Shown: piece by piece, positions 37,075 through 45,730 of the stretch
Position numbering within the stretch: position 1 is the stretch's first letter
How the letters are laid out: each line of letters begins with the position of its first letter
DNA from: CAYFJO01 sp964343305
Lineage (GTDB): Bacteria; Planctomycetota; Planctomycetia; Pirellulales; Pirellulaceae
Direction of reading: 5' to 3'
Assembly (NCBI GenBank): GCA_964343305.1
Contig: CAYFJO010000004.1
Span: 1-64,000, forward strand
DNA length: 64,000 nt
Made by a program: the position numbers and the translations under genes
The notes under the pieces: model-generated
Databases searched by the model: none
What the model was told of the DNA's origin: nothing
What the model saw: only the letters and a program-made list of their open reading frames with translations

Positions 37075-37297
37075 CGGATCTGACGCACCTGCGTTAATGG
37101 ACGAACCTCGTCTTTTGTTGGGTTGGTTGTCAAGAATCGCTCCGCGGTGGCGAAGAATCCCGTGTCTTTCCTGTAAATAGGTGTACTTTCCACCTCATGC
37201 CCCACCGTCAGGTGACCTAGTTTCGCACGGTAACTTAGCTAGAATTACCTCAGATCTTGAAAGCAAATGACAAGTTTTCCGTCAAGAGTGAATCGTC

Positions 37298-37912
37298 ATG
37301 GCATCTGAACCTGCGGCGTCCGAATCGCCCGATACGATTGAAGTGGATTTGAAAAACCGCCATCTGGCGGCGGTGTTGGCTTGGCTCTGGCCTGGCGCAG
37401 GACACATGTATCAAGGACGCTACGGCAAAGGCACGGTGTTCATGATTTGCATTTTGGTTACGTTCTTTTTCGGTCTCGTGCTGGGCAACGGCCATGTTGT
37501 TTACGCTTCGCTCAACGGACCAAATCCGGGCGAGCGTGGTTTGAAATATGCTCGGTGGCAATACGTGCCTCAGTTTTTTGTCGGCGCACCAGCTCTACCG
37601 GCGCTGTTGCAATGGCAACGCGTCGACAATGGCGACGAGCCACTATGGAACGGGCTGATGGCTCCGCCCGCCGATTTTGGCCCGCAGGATGATTTGTCCG
37701 AATGGCATTTTGAATTGGGCAACGCGTTTGAGTTGGGGACATTGTATACGGTCATTGCGGGACTGTTAAATGTGCTGGCGATCTACGATGCCTACGCGGG
37801 CCCGTTTGTCGCGGTCAACGAGACGGAAGAGACGTCGTCGAAAAAGAAAAAACGCAAGGGTGAAGGTGACGAGTCAGAAGACGACACACCGGCCGAGAAG
37901 CCCGAGGAGTGA
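37298..37912 (+). CDS. Planctomycete membrane protein (DUF6677-like)
   Basis: 204 residues. A polar N-terminus precedes the hydrophobic helix near LAAVLAWLWPGAGHMYQGRYGKG and further membrane segments at about 45-65 and 145-165. The motif PGAGHMYQGRYGKG is typical of a planctomycete family I take to be DUF6677. The C-terminus is highly charged (KKKKRKGEGDESEDD). Its stop overlaps a GTG by four bases, and the next small membrane gene follows at once, so the two form an operon. A GAATCG-rich leader of 223 bp upstream shows no clear promoter. Confidence 0.75.
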   Translation: MASEPAASESPDTIEVDLKNRHLAAVLAWLWPGAGHMYQGRYGKGTVFMICILVTFFFGLVLGNGHVVYASLNGPNPGERGLKYARWQYVPQFFVGAPALPALLQWQRVDNGDEPLWNGLMAPPADFGPQDDLSEWHFELGNAFELGTLYTVIAGLLNVLAIYDAYAGPFVAVNETEETSSKKKKRKGEGDESEDDTPAEKPEE

Positions 37913-37917
37913 ACGGC

Positions 37918-38121
37918 ATGAACTCAGTCTTAATCGCCGCGGGTGTAAACCAATTGTGGTACTTAATGCCGTTGCTGGTCGCGATTTGTCTCGTCTACGG
38001 CGCGACGCGGCATGAACTGCCGGGGCCGATCATGATTCACGCGGTGAAATTCGGCACGTGGATTGTTGGATTTATGGCGGTTTTGTTTGTACTATTGTGT
38101 TTGATGGCTTGGAATTTGTAG
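37918..38121 (+). CDS. Small membrane protein, operon partner
   Basis: 67 residues from ATG 37918, eight bases after GAGGAG, which lies inside the end of the previous gene. An overlapping GTG at 37909 would add three residues. Two membrane helices at about 14-30 and 45-64 (VGFMAVLFVLLCLMAW). Function unknown. The tight coupling to the preceding DUF6677-like gene suggests the two proteins act together in the membrane. Confidence 0.75.
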   Translation: MNSVLIAAGVNQLWYLMPLLVAICLVYGATRHELPGPIMIHAVKFGTWIVGFMAVLFVLLCLMAWNL

Positions 38122-38183
38122 TGGCATTGTCCTACTAGTCTTAGTGATCTTGTTTTTCTCGCGCACTTTTCTCAGAAAATAAA

Positions 38184-38254
38184 CCCACGGATGGCGTGGA
38201 AATCCCACGGATCGATACCCAGAGCATCCGTGGGATTGCCACGCCATTTGTGGG
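38184..38254. repeat. Inverted repeat (CCCACGGATGGCGTGG family), 29-bp arms
   Basis: Arms 38184-38212 and 38226-38254 pair with three mismatches in 29. They dominate the 300-bp gap 38122-38421, which otherwise shows no gene; the rest is AT-rich near 38380 and may hold the promoter of the next gene. Confidence 0.88.
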
Positions 38255-38421
38255 AATGAACGACATGATGCATGTTGTTTGGTTGACGGCTGAGTGAAGC
38301 GAGAGTTACTCAATCGATAGAATCGGAATTCTTGTAAACATCGGCGGGGGCGCTGGCATCGGTAGAGTTCATAAGTTATACGATTGTAAGCTAGAGCACT
38401 TTTCTTTCCTACGAGGCGCTG

Positions 38422-40413
38422 ATGGTCCGGTTACAACGATTAGTATTTTGTGGAGTCGCATGGCAGCTTGCCGCGTGTTGGATTGTGTCGGCGGGCGATT
38501 CGCTGAAGCAATTGGAAGCGATCCTTCCAACCGCGCCGCGTGACTTTTCTGTCGAGCGAACGTTGGAAGTTCGTCGGCTGTGCGAAGCGGCCGAACAATG
38601 GATGGCCGAAGTCGCCTGGTCTGACGAGAAGCAATCGCCGCAGCAAACGCTGCGGGACGTCAAACGGCTGATCGATGCCAAGCATCGCGTTGATGCGGCG
38701 CTCGACGAACTTTTGACTTTGCGATCGGAGTTCGGCGATAGGAAGTCCGATCAATCGGGGCGTGAAGCGATTCGACAGTTTTTGCAGACCGCTTCGCACC
38801 TGATCGATTTATCGGGACGGATGCGATTTTCGTTGCGAGACGGCATCGACAACGCCTCGTATGCCCTGTCGCCGCATTCCAAGCAGCTCGACGAGATGAT
38901 CGATTTGCTGCTGGACCAGCGCGTCGCAATTGGTGCGGCCGTGATGATTTATGCATTGTTCGACCCTCTCCCTGAAAGTGGCGTGAAACCATTTCCGCTC
39001 GAGACCAAACGAAAAGTGTTATCGCTCATTGCGGCAACGAAGCAGACCGATTTGTTGTACGACCTTGTGGAGTTGATCGCGGAAGAGCAGACGCCGGACG
39101 GGATGATCGTTGAGGTGGCGAAGGTCATCCGCGCGATTGGCCTTCCCCAGGCGCCGTTTTCTGACAGCAAAGACCGCCCGCCGGTGATCACGCCATCGCA
39201 ACTTCGCGAGGTTCTTTCGAAACTGGCGCCAACCAGGTTGACGCTTGTGCAGCGACGCGATCGAACCGCTTTGATCGAGTGGCTGGACAATCGAATTGAA
39301 CTCGGCATTCGCGGCGCGGTGTTTCGTTACGGCAATTTGGAATTGCGATCGGGCGATTGGCTGCTGATGCGAAACCCGTCACCGTACAACATGTTCACGG
39401 ACCTGGCTCCCGGTTTGTTTACGCACGTGGGCGTCGTCAGCGCGATCACCGACAAGAACGGTGTGCGGCGATTTGTAATCGTCGACTTGCCCGAACGAGG
39501 CGATCGTATTCCGGCGACAACGGTCGATGAGTATTTGCACCGCACGCTGCATTATTGTTTCTTGCGACATCGCGATCCGAAGGTGCAACATCGTTTGGGA
39601 TACGCCGCCGCCGAAATGATTGGCAACGAAACGCAGTTTGATTTGACGTTTAAAACCAGCCGCGTGTTGGAGCTGAAGGGCAAGCCGCTTCAAGGCCAAC
39701 GAATCAACACTTACTGCGCGGGCTTCTTGCTTCTGTGTGCTCAGGCGACTGGACGCCCGCGCAGCGACTTTTTCTCAATGCCCGAGCGACAACCGGGCGG
39801 CTTTTGTGGTGAGAATTTGAAGAAACTGGGCCTGTCGATCGGCGAGGATTTTGTCTCACCAACCGGAGCAATTTTTTCACCAAAGTTTGAAATCGTGGCG
39901 CGACGCGAGCCGATGTACAGTCCCGCCCGACACGTCAAGGAAGCTGTCTACGACCACTTTGCCCAGCGGATGACGGAGAAGAAACTGACGCCCGCGCCGA
40001 ATACTTATCAGGCCTTGCGAGAAAAAATCGCAGGGTTGTCGAAGTTCAATCCGTGGCTGGCAAAAGCACTAGCTAAGGCGAACAACGTCAGCCAGCACAT
40101 GGATCTGCAAGCGGCGGCCAAGGCGTCAGCAGTGATCGAGACGCTGGACGAAGTGGCCGACAGCAGTGCCGACGGATTTATCTTCGCTCGGCAAGCGATG
40201 AACGCGGCTCCAAACGACGAACTTGCGGATGAAGGATATGAGCCACGAGAAATCCAGCGCATCAAACAACTTCGCCAGCGACACGCGGATTTGTTCGCCA
40301 GATGGATCGACAATCAAATCACGCCGCGCGAGCTGCGAATCTCACTGGTCAAGTATTACCAACAGCTCGGCGAAAATGCCATTGACGATCGGTTCTTTAG
40401 CAGCGAGAAATAG
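38422..40413 (+). CDS. Permuted papain-fold hydrolase (YaeF/YiiX-like) with long flanks
   Basis: 663 residues with an N-terminal signal-like helix (CGVAWQLAACWIVSAG). Residues about 25-290 are helical and of unknown role. The YiiX-type domain lies at about 305-480: ELRSGDWLLMRNP, the catalytic His in LFTHVGVV, an acidic residue near FVIVDLPERG, and the Cys in NTYCAGFLLL. His before Cys is the circularly permuted order of this NlpC/P60 relative. Such proteins are thought to act on lipids or peptides at the envelope. The C-terminal 180 residues are helical. Substrate unknown. Confidence 0.82.
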   Translation: MVRLQRLVFCGVAWQLAACWIVSAGDSLKQLEAILPTAPRDFSVERTLEVRRLCEAAEQWMAEVAWSDEKQSPQQTLRDVKRLIDAKHRVDAALDELLTLRSEFGDRKSDQSGREAIRQFLQTASHLIDLSGRMRFSLRDGIDNASYALSPHSKQLDEMIDLLLDQRVAIGAAVMIYALFDPLPESGVKPFPLETKRKVLSLIAATKQTDLLYDLVELIAEEQTPDGMIVEVAKVIRAIGLPQAPFSDSKDRPPVITPSQLREVLSKLAPTRLTLVQRRDRTALIEWLDNRIELGIRGAVFRYGNLELRSGDWLLMRNPSPYNMFTDLAPGLFTHVGVVSAITDKNGVRRFVIVDLPERGDRIPATTVDEYLHRTLHYCFLRHRDPKVQHRLGYAAAEMIGNETQFDLTFKTSRVLELKGKPLQGQRINTYCAGFLLLCAQATGRPRSDFFSMPERQPGGFCGENLKKLGLSIGEDFVSPTGAIFSPKFEIVARREPMYSPARHVKEAVYDHFAQRMTEKKLTPAPNTYQALREKIAGLSKFNPWLAKALAKANNVSQHMDLQAAAKASAVIETLDEVADSSADGFIFARQAMNAAPNDELADEGYEPREIQRIKQLRQRHADLFARWIDNQITPRELRISLVKYYQQLGENAIDDRFFSSEK

Positions 40414-40454
40414 TGTTGCGGATTCCCAACTTCCGAAGTCAGTAGTCGATAAAT

Positions 40455-40862
40455 ATGAAGGAAAACCCTTACGCTGCTCCGCCGACAGATGACCCCGACG
40501 AACTCGCTGGTGGCCTCGCGGAAGATGTGCCGTTATCTCTGATGATTCGGCCAATCTTCTTGAGCTGGGAAAAGTTGCGGCTAGTCTACAACGCAATTCT
40601 GATCTTGATCACGCTCGGTCTGATGACGTTTCAATCGCATCTTTTTTCTAATGTCGAGTTTTGGACAGCAGTAGTTTTTGGAGCACTCGTTGCCAACGCT
40701 TGCTTCTTTCTCGGACCGATCATCGAGGCATACGTTACGTGGCTTGGGTATCGCAACGTTGGACTGCGTGTCTTCTTGTTCATCTCCGGGACAGTGGTGG
40801 CCTGTATCCTGGCGTTCGCCAGCGTCGTTTTTTACGACTTCCCCTTGCCATCGCAAAACTAA
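40455..40862 (+). CDS. Small membrane protein with NPYAAP N-terminus
   Basis: 135 residues. It begins MKENPYAAPPTDDPDE, a short motif shared by many planctomycete membrane proteins, followed by about three hydrophobic helices (ILILITLGLMTF, AVVFGALVANACFFLGPI, VFLFISGTVVACILAFASVV). No assigned function. The frame is followed at once by a 26-bp-arm inverted repeat. Confidence 0.7.
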   Translation: MKENPYAAPPTDDPDELAGGLAEDVPLSLMIRPIFLSWEKLRLVYNAILILITLGLMTFQSHLFSNVEFWTAVVFGALVANACFFLGPIIEAYVTWLGYRNVGLRVFLFISGTVVACILAFASVVFYDFPLPSQN

Positions 40863-40863
40863 T

Positions 40864-40956
40864 CTTTGTCGGAAAAGGGGTCTGACCCTCTAACAATGAG
40901 CTTAACCAATTCGTAACGCTTTGATCGGAAAGGGTCAGACCCCTTTCCCGACAAAG
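40864..40956. repeat. Inverted repeat (GGGGTCTGACCC family), 26-bp arms
   Basis: Arms 40864-40889 and 40931-40956 pair with one mismatch; each contains the inner dyad GGTCTGACC. It sits between the stop of the membrane gene and trkA, ending 18 bases before the trkA ATG, so it would also fold in the trkA leader. Confidence 0.95.
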
Positions 40957-40973
40957 TCTAATCGGACCAAATC

Positions 40974-42323
40974 ATGAGAATCGTTGTTTTGGGGGCGGGA
41001 ACGGTTGGCACGTCGATCGCCGATATGTTGTGCCAAAACCGGCACAGCGTCACGGTGGTCGATCACAATCCGGACCACACGCGGAGGATCTATGACGAAT
41101 TGGACGTGAACGTCGTCGTCGGTTCGGCATCGCACGCCAGTGTGTTGTTTCAAGCCGGTGTAACGGGGTGCGACATTTGCCTGGCCGTGTCGGGCGATGA
41201 CGAAGCGAACCTGGTTGCGGCAAGCATGGCCAAGCAGCTCGGCGCGCGGCGGTCGATCGCTCGTGTGTACGCACCAATCTACCGCGATCCCAGCACGTTT
41301 GACTATCAACGGCACTTCAACATCGACCGGCTGTTGAGCCTCGAACACTTGTCGGCAATGGAGTTCGCTCACGAGATTCGCAGCCCCGGTTCCGTCGTTC
41401 TAGAAAACTTTGCCCGCGGCGAACTGTTGGTCCAGGAAATCAACGTCACAAAAAAAACGGAAGCTGTCGGCAAAAAACTGAAGAAAATTCGGTTCCCGTC
41501 CGGCGTGCGAGTCGGGTCGATCTATCACGACGGAAAAATGAGAATCGCCGGTGCGGACGACAAGATCCAAGTCGACGATCAGGTGACGTTGATTGGCTCA
41601 CGAAAAGAAGTCGCGGCGGTCCAGTCCAGTATGTTTGATGTGGCCAGCGGTGAGAAGCTCGGCGTCGTGATCGCGGGCGGCGGCGAAACGGGCTACCACT
41701 TGGCACGCACGTTGGAAGCCGATCATTACAAAGTGATGTTGATGGACGTTTCGGAATCGCGATGCGAGTTTTTGGCCGACAAGTTGAAACACACGACGGT
41801 CGTCCACGCCGACGCAACTCGTCGCAGTATCCTCGAAGAAGAACGCGTCGGCACGGCGGATGTTTTTGTCGCGTGCACAGGCGACGACGAAAACAATATC
41901 ATGGCGGGCGTCGAAGCCAGCGACATCGGCACCAAAAAGATCATGGCCATCGTTGGCCGTCCGGACTATGCCAACGTGGTCGGCAAGCTCGGCATCGACG
42001 TAGCCGTCAGCGAACGCCAAGTGATGGCGCGGCAAATCATGGGCTTTTTGAACACCGGGTCGGTCGTTTCGCGAGCCAAATTGCCGGGCGGCCGCATCAG
42101 TATCTTCGAAATTGAAGTGCTGAAAGATGCCCCCGCCACGGAACATGTGCTGGCCAACGTACCGTTTCCCAACGCATGCTTGATCGCCGCCGTAATTCGC
42201 GGCGACTATGTGCGTGTTCCCGGCGCGGACGACCGGCTCGAAGCGGGCGATACGGTCGTGGCCCTGATTGACGAGTCGGTTGTCGAATCCGCGCTTGAAC
42301 AGTTTACGGTCAACGGAAGGTAG
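40974..42323 (+). CDS. trkA: Trk potassium uptake protein TrkA
   Basis: 449 residues with two RCK units. The first NAD-binding motif is VLGAGTVGTSIADML (residues 4-18), the second IAGGGETGYHLARTLE (about 233-248). Each Rossmann domain is followed by a TrkA-C domain (about 140-220 and 365-445, DRLEAGDTVVALID). TrkA is the cytoplasmic regulatory ring that gates TrkH by binding NADH/ATP. trkH follows on the same strand after a 302-bp gap containing an AT-rich inverted repeat. Confidence 0.97.
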   Translation: MRIVVLGAGTVGTSIADMLCQNRHSVTVVDHNPDHTRRIYDELDVNVVVGSASHASVLFQAGVTGCDICLAVSGDDEANLVAASMAKQLGARRSIARVYAPIYRDPSTFDYQRHFNIDRLLSLEHLSAMEFAHEIRSPGSVVLENFARGELLVQEINVTKKTEAVGKKLKKIRFPSGVRVGSIYHDGKMRIAGADDKIQVDDQVTLIGSRKEVAAVQSSMFDVASGEKLGVVIAGGGETGYHLARTLEADHYKVMLMDVSESRCEFLADKLKHTTVVHADATRRSILEEERVGTADVFVACTGDDENNIMAGVEASDIGTKKIMAIVGRPDYANVVGKLGIDVAVSERQVMARQIMGFLNTGSVVSRAKLPGGRISIFEIEVLKDAPATEHVLANVPFPNACLIAAVIRGDYVRVPGADDRLEAGDTVVALIDESVVESALEQFTVNGR

Positions 42324-42379
42324 GAGTTCTGTGCCAATGCGAGCGCTTGCCGTTAAACGATGCGGCCGAGCTGCAACCA

Positions 42380-42552
42380 AATTCGAAATCCGATTATCGA
42401 AATCCGAAACGAATCCGAATTGTAGAAATACAAATGACCAAAACGCCCAGGGACGGCCAGTACGACCTTGAGGAGCGGATGGTTGAGTTTTGAGCATTCG
42501 AATTTCGTATTTTGAAATTGTTTCGGATTTCGATATTCGGATTTCGGAATTT
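42380..42552. repeat. AT-rich inverted repeat (CGAAATCCGA family)
   Basis: Long arms of repeating CGAAATCCGAA pattern at about 42380-42411 and 42520-42552 pair imperfectly around a GC-rich centre of about 108 bases. It fills most of the gap between trkA and trkH. Confidence 0.75.
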
Positions 42553-42625
42553 AACTGCACGCAGGAAAACAACAAACCGCGAACTAAGTAGAACGAAATA
42601 TCTTGTGGCATACTGATCGATCCGG

Positions 42626-42835
42626 ATGAACTTACGACTTCTCAGCAAACTGCTCGGCACGGTAGCCATGCTCATTGGCGNNNNNNNNNNNNNNNNNNNN
42701 NNNNNNNNNNNNNNNNNNNNNNNNNNNNNNNNNNNNNNNNNNNNNNNNNNNNNNNNNNNNNNNNNNNNNNNNNNNNNNNNATGAACTTACGACTTCTCAG
42801 CAAACTGCTCGGCACGGTAGCCATGCTCATTGGCG
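42626..42835. other. Scaffold gap with a 55-bp duplicated contig end
   Basis: Positions 42681-42780 are 100 N. The 55 bases before the gap (42626-42680) are identical to the 55 bases after it (42781-42835), and both begin with the trkH start codon. This is best explained by two contigs that overlap by 55 bases but were joined with a placeholder gap. The true sequence probably lacks both the N run and one 55-base copy. Confidence 0.95.
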
Positions 42836-44661
42836 GTTCGATGGTGGCTTGTCTGCCTTGGGCGTTTCCGGCTTTAGGCTACCGGGCGAAAGATTCTATT
42901 CCCGTCTATGGCTTTGAATCCGCGGGATTCTCGGCGCTGCTGGTCAGCGTGCTGATCTGCTTTGCCGTCGGCGGACTGCTGATGTGGGTTGGCAAAGGCA
43001 GCGAAGGAAAGTTGTTTCGCAAAGAAGCGATGGCCATTGTCGGGTTGAGCTGGGTGATGGCGACCGTGTTGGGGGCGCTGCCGTTCTATTTTTGCCAGGT
43101 GAAATACACAACGACTGTGCGGCTGTTTGGTGAGACGAGTAAGACGGCCGAGGTGTTTGACTTCCAAGCTTGGAACCAGCATTGGAAGACGAAGGAACTG
43201 ACAGACGATCAACGGCAGGTCTTAATGGCACTCGCCGATGACGACGTCGGTGCACTGGGTTTGTCGCCTACCCAACTGGCAACACAATTCGAGAAACGTG
43301 GCGTCGAGCCAATCGGCGTTCTCGACAAACTTGCCGCGAGCGATCCCGATTGGCAGGCCGTGATCGTGTTTCCAAATTCCGACAAAAGAGCCCCTGCGGA
43401 TCGAACAGGAAATTTTCGCTTTCGTCAAGTGCCGATGGGAATCACCGATTGTCTGTTCGAATCTCAATCGGGGTTTAGCACGACCGGTGCCACGGTCATC
43501 GCAGACTTAGAAGATCCGAAACTGGTGCCGCATTGCATTTTGTTTTGGCGCAGCGTAACGCATTTTCTCGGCGGGTTGGGCATTATCGTTCTGTTTGTCG
43601 TGATCCTTGGCCAAGGCTCGGCAGGAAAAGCGTTGATGCGTGCCGAAATGCCGGGACCCACCAAAGAAGGAACGACGGCCCGTATGCAGCACACGGCGTG
43701 GTTGTTCGCGGCGATGTACTGCGCCCTGAATGCCGTTTTGGCAATCATCCTCTGGGTGCATCCCGACATGACACTGTTCGACGCGTTGTGCCACGCATTT
43801 GGAACCATGGCCACTGGCGGCTTCAGCACTCGCAACTCCAGCGTCGGTGGATTCGACAGTGCGTACATCGACTACGTGATCACCGCTTTCATGATCCTGG
43901 CGGGTACAAATTTCACACTGCTGTATTTGGTGCTGGTGCTGCGTCAGCCGTGGAAACTGTTGCAGGACACCGAGTGGCGGACGTACATGGGATTGATCTT
44001 GTCGGTGACAGTGTTCGTCGTCGTGCTGGGCACGATGGGCAAACCCGGTTTTTCCAACATCACCGATGCCATTCGATACGGCATTTTTCAGGTAGTGGCG
44101 ATCATCACGACCACAGGCTATGGCACAAACGATTTCGATCGTTGGGACGATTTTGGACGAGCGTCGTTGTTAATCCTGATGTTCGTCGGCGGCTGTGCCG
44201 GCAGCACAGGCGGCGGCATGAAAGTGATTCGCCATTTGATGTTCGTCAAAATCCTGCGGCTGGAAATGGAACAGTCCTTCCATCCGCGAGTCGTGCGCCC
44301 GTTGCGGGTTGGTGGCGAACCGGTTGTGGATCCCGAACTGCGCAAGAACATACTCGTCTACTTCGCGCTGATTCTGATCATTTTCGTTTTAAGCTGGTTG
44401 TTTGTGGTGACGACCGAACCGGATACAACTTGGGGTCCAAGCGAAGAGCATCAATCGCACAAGTTGCTGGACAGTGCGAGTGCCGTGGCCGCGTCATTGA
44501 ACAACATCGGCCCCGGTCTCGGCATCGTTGGCGCGTCGAAGAATTACGCTTTCTTCAGTCCGCTCAACAAAATCCTCTTCGTGTGGCTCATGATGATCGG
44601 CCGGCTGGAAATTTTTGCGATTCTGGTGTTGTTTATCCCTGGATTCTGGCGCGATCGATGA
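42781..44661 (+). CDS. trkH: Trk potassium channel TrkH, with large extracytoplasmic insertion
   Basis: 626 residues. The true gene start is the ATG at 42626/42781 (identical sequences either side of the gap). Four selectivity-filter regions are visible: STTGATVI, ATGGFST, TTTGYGTND and AGSTGGGMK. TrkH proteins usually have about 480-500 residues; here about 110-130 extra residues lie between the second helix and the first pore loop (about 95-220, QAWNQHWKTKELTDDQRQVL). The insertion looks soluble and helical and would face outside. TrkA is encoded just upstream. An ordinary inward K+ role is expected. Confidence 0.95.
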   Translation: MNLRLLSKLLGTVAMLIGGSMVACLPWAFPALGYRAKDSIPVYGFESAGFSALLVSVLICFAVGGLLMWVGKGSEGKLFRKEAMAIVGLSWVMATVLGALPFYFCQVKYTTTVRLFGETSKTAEVFDFQAWNQHWKTKELTDDQRQVLMALADDDVGALGLSPTQLATQFEKRGVEPIGVLDKLAASDPDWQAVIVFPNSDKRAPADRTGNFRFRQVPMGITDCLFESQSGFSTTGATVIADLEDPKLVPHCILFWRSVTHFLGGLGIIVLFVVILGQGSAGKALMRAEMPGPTKEGTTARMQHTAWLFAAMYCALNAVLAIILWVHPDMTLFDALCHAFGTMATGGFSTRNSSVGGFDSAYIDYVITAFMILAGTNFTLLYLVLVLRQPWKLLQDTEWRTYMGLILSVTVFVVVLGTMGKPGFSNITDAIRYGIFQVVAIITTTGYGTNDFDRWDDFGRASLLILMFVGGCAGSTGGGMKVIRHLMFVKILRLEMEQSFHPRVVRPLRVGGEPVVDPELRKNILVYFALILIIFVLSWLFVVTTEPDTTWGPSEEHQSHKLLDSASAVAASLNNIGPGLGIVGASKNYAFFSPLNKILFVWLMMIGRLEIFAILVLFIPGFWRDR

Positions 44662-44667
44662 CACGAT

Positions 44668-45702
44668 TCAAATCTCAACTGGGCTCTGAATTTCCGCGCT
44701 GCGTGCCACGGCTTCGGTGAATTCCATATATCGCACTCCAGTTGCAAAGTCCGTCAGCCGAACTTCTTCAATGCCGCGTATCGCGTTGATGAATTCCTCT
44801 TCGACGCGCCAGCCGCCGGCTTTTTCATCCGGAATCGACACTTCCACGAATTCACGATCGTTCTTCTTCGCGGCGAACAGCTTGTCGTCCGGAGTCAAAA
44901 CGTATTTCAACGTTCCTTCACTGCCGTACAGGTGGATCTGATTGCCGGGACCGTGATGCATGACTCCACTCAAGTGGTAAAGGCCGCGAGCGCCGTTGGG
45001 CAATTCGGTCAGGATGCGAACGATATCTGGCGTGCCGACTTCACGCGGCTTGCTTGATTCGACATCCGGGCGGATCGGTGTAAAAGAATGCGTTTGTGCC
45101 AGGACCCGAACCGGGTCCGGCACCCAACGAATCAGTGCTTCGTGCAGAATTCCCATCGCCAGCATGTTCATGCCGCTCAGTTCCGCGTCTTGTCGCCAGT
45201 GAATGGGTGCACTCGCATCGGCAACTGAGTTGTTCGTGCCCAACACGACGACCTCGCGCAGCTCGCCGATGAAACCGTCGTTGAGCATTTCCTTGAGAAC
45301 TGTCCCCGCACGAAAACCGAACGGACTGGGTACGATTTGCGTGGTGAGGTTTGGGTGCTTCTCGCTGGCCGCGAGCATCTCGTTCGCTTCCGTTGCGTTT
45401 CGCGCCATGCGAGCTTCGGTCAGGACGTGCTTGCCCGCATCGAGAGCCGCGAGTGTGATGGGGCAGTGCAAATATGGCCACGTGCCAATGACAACGGCGT
45501 CGATGTCCGGATCGGCGACAAGGTCGTCCCATTTTTCGAACGTTTTGGCGATGCCGAATTCATCGGCCGCGGCTTTGGTCGATTCGGGGCGGCGATTGCA
45601 TACGCCCGCGATCTCGACTCTTGGGCAAGCTCGCAATCCAGGAACATGTCTCAGTCGGGTGTTCGCTCCAAGTCCGACGATCCCTACTCGTATTTGATCC
45701 AT
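44668..45702 (-). CDS. Gfo/Idh/MocA-family oxidoreductase
   Basis: 344 residues. Rossmann motif VGIVGLGANTRLRHVPGL at the N-terminus; the DAVVIGTWPYLHCPITLAAL block and the EKP-loop equivalent LTEARMARNATEAN (Lys replaced by Arg). The second domain has NMLAMGILHEALIRW, with a His that fits the catalytic position. These enzymes oxidise or epimerise sugars or sugar acids with NAD(P). It is the last gene of the minus-strand sugar ABC operon (28-bp gap), so it probably acts on the imported sugar. Confidence 0.9.
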   Translation of the reverse strand: MDQIRVGIVGLGANTRLRHVPGLRACPRVEIAGVCNRRPESTKAAADEFGIAKTFEKWDDLVADPDIDAVVIGTWPYLHCPITLAALDAGKHVLTEARMARNATEANEMLAASEKHPNLTTQIVPSPFGFRAGTVLKEMLNDGFIGELREVVVLGTNNSVADASAPIHWRQDAELSGMNMLAMGILHEALIRWVPDPVRVLAQTHSFTPIRPDVESSKPREVGTPDIVRILTELPNGARGLYHLSGVMHHGPGNQIHLYGSEGTLKYVLTPDDKLFAAKKNDREFVEVSIPDEKAGGWRVEEEFINAIRGIEEVRLTDFATGVRYMEFTEAVARSAEIQSPVEI

Positions 45703-45730
45703 GGGTTCCTCGCAAAGTTAGGCGACTATT

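Noticed and set aside
42675..42917. Frame that runs through the N gap
   Set aside because: Translation of unknown bases; explained by the duplicated contig end.
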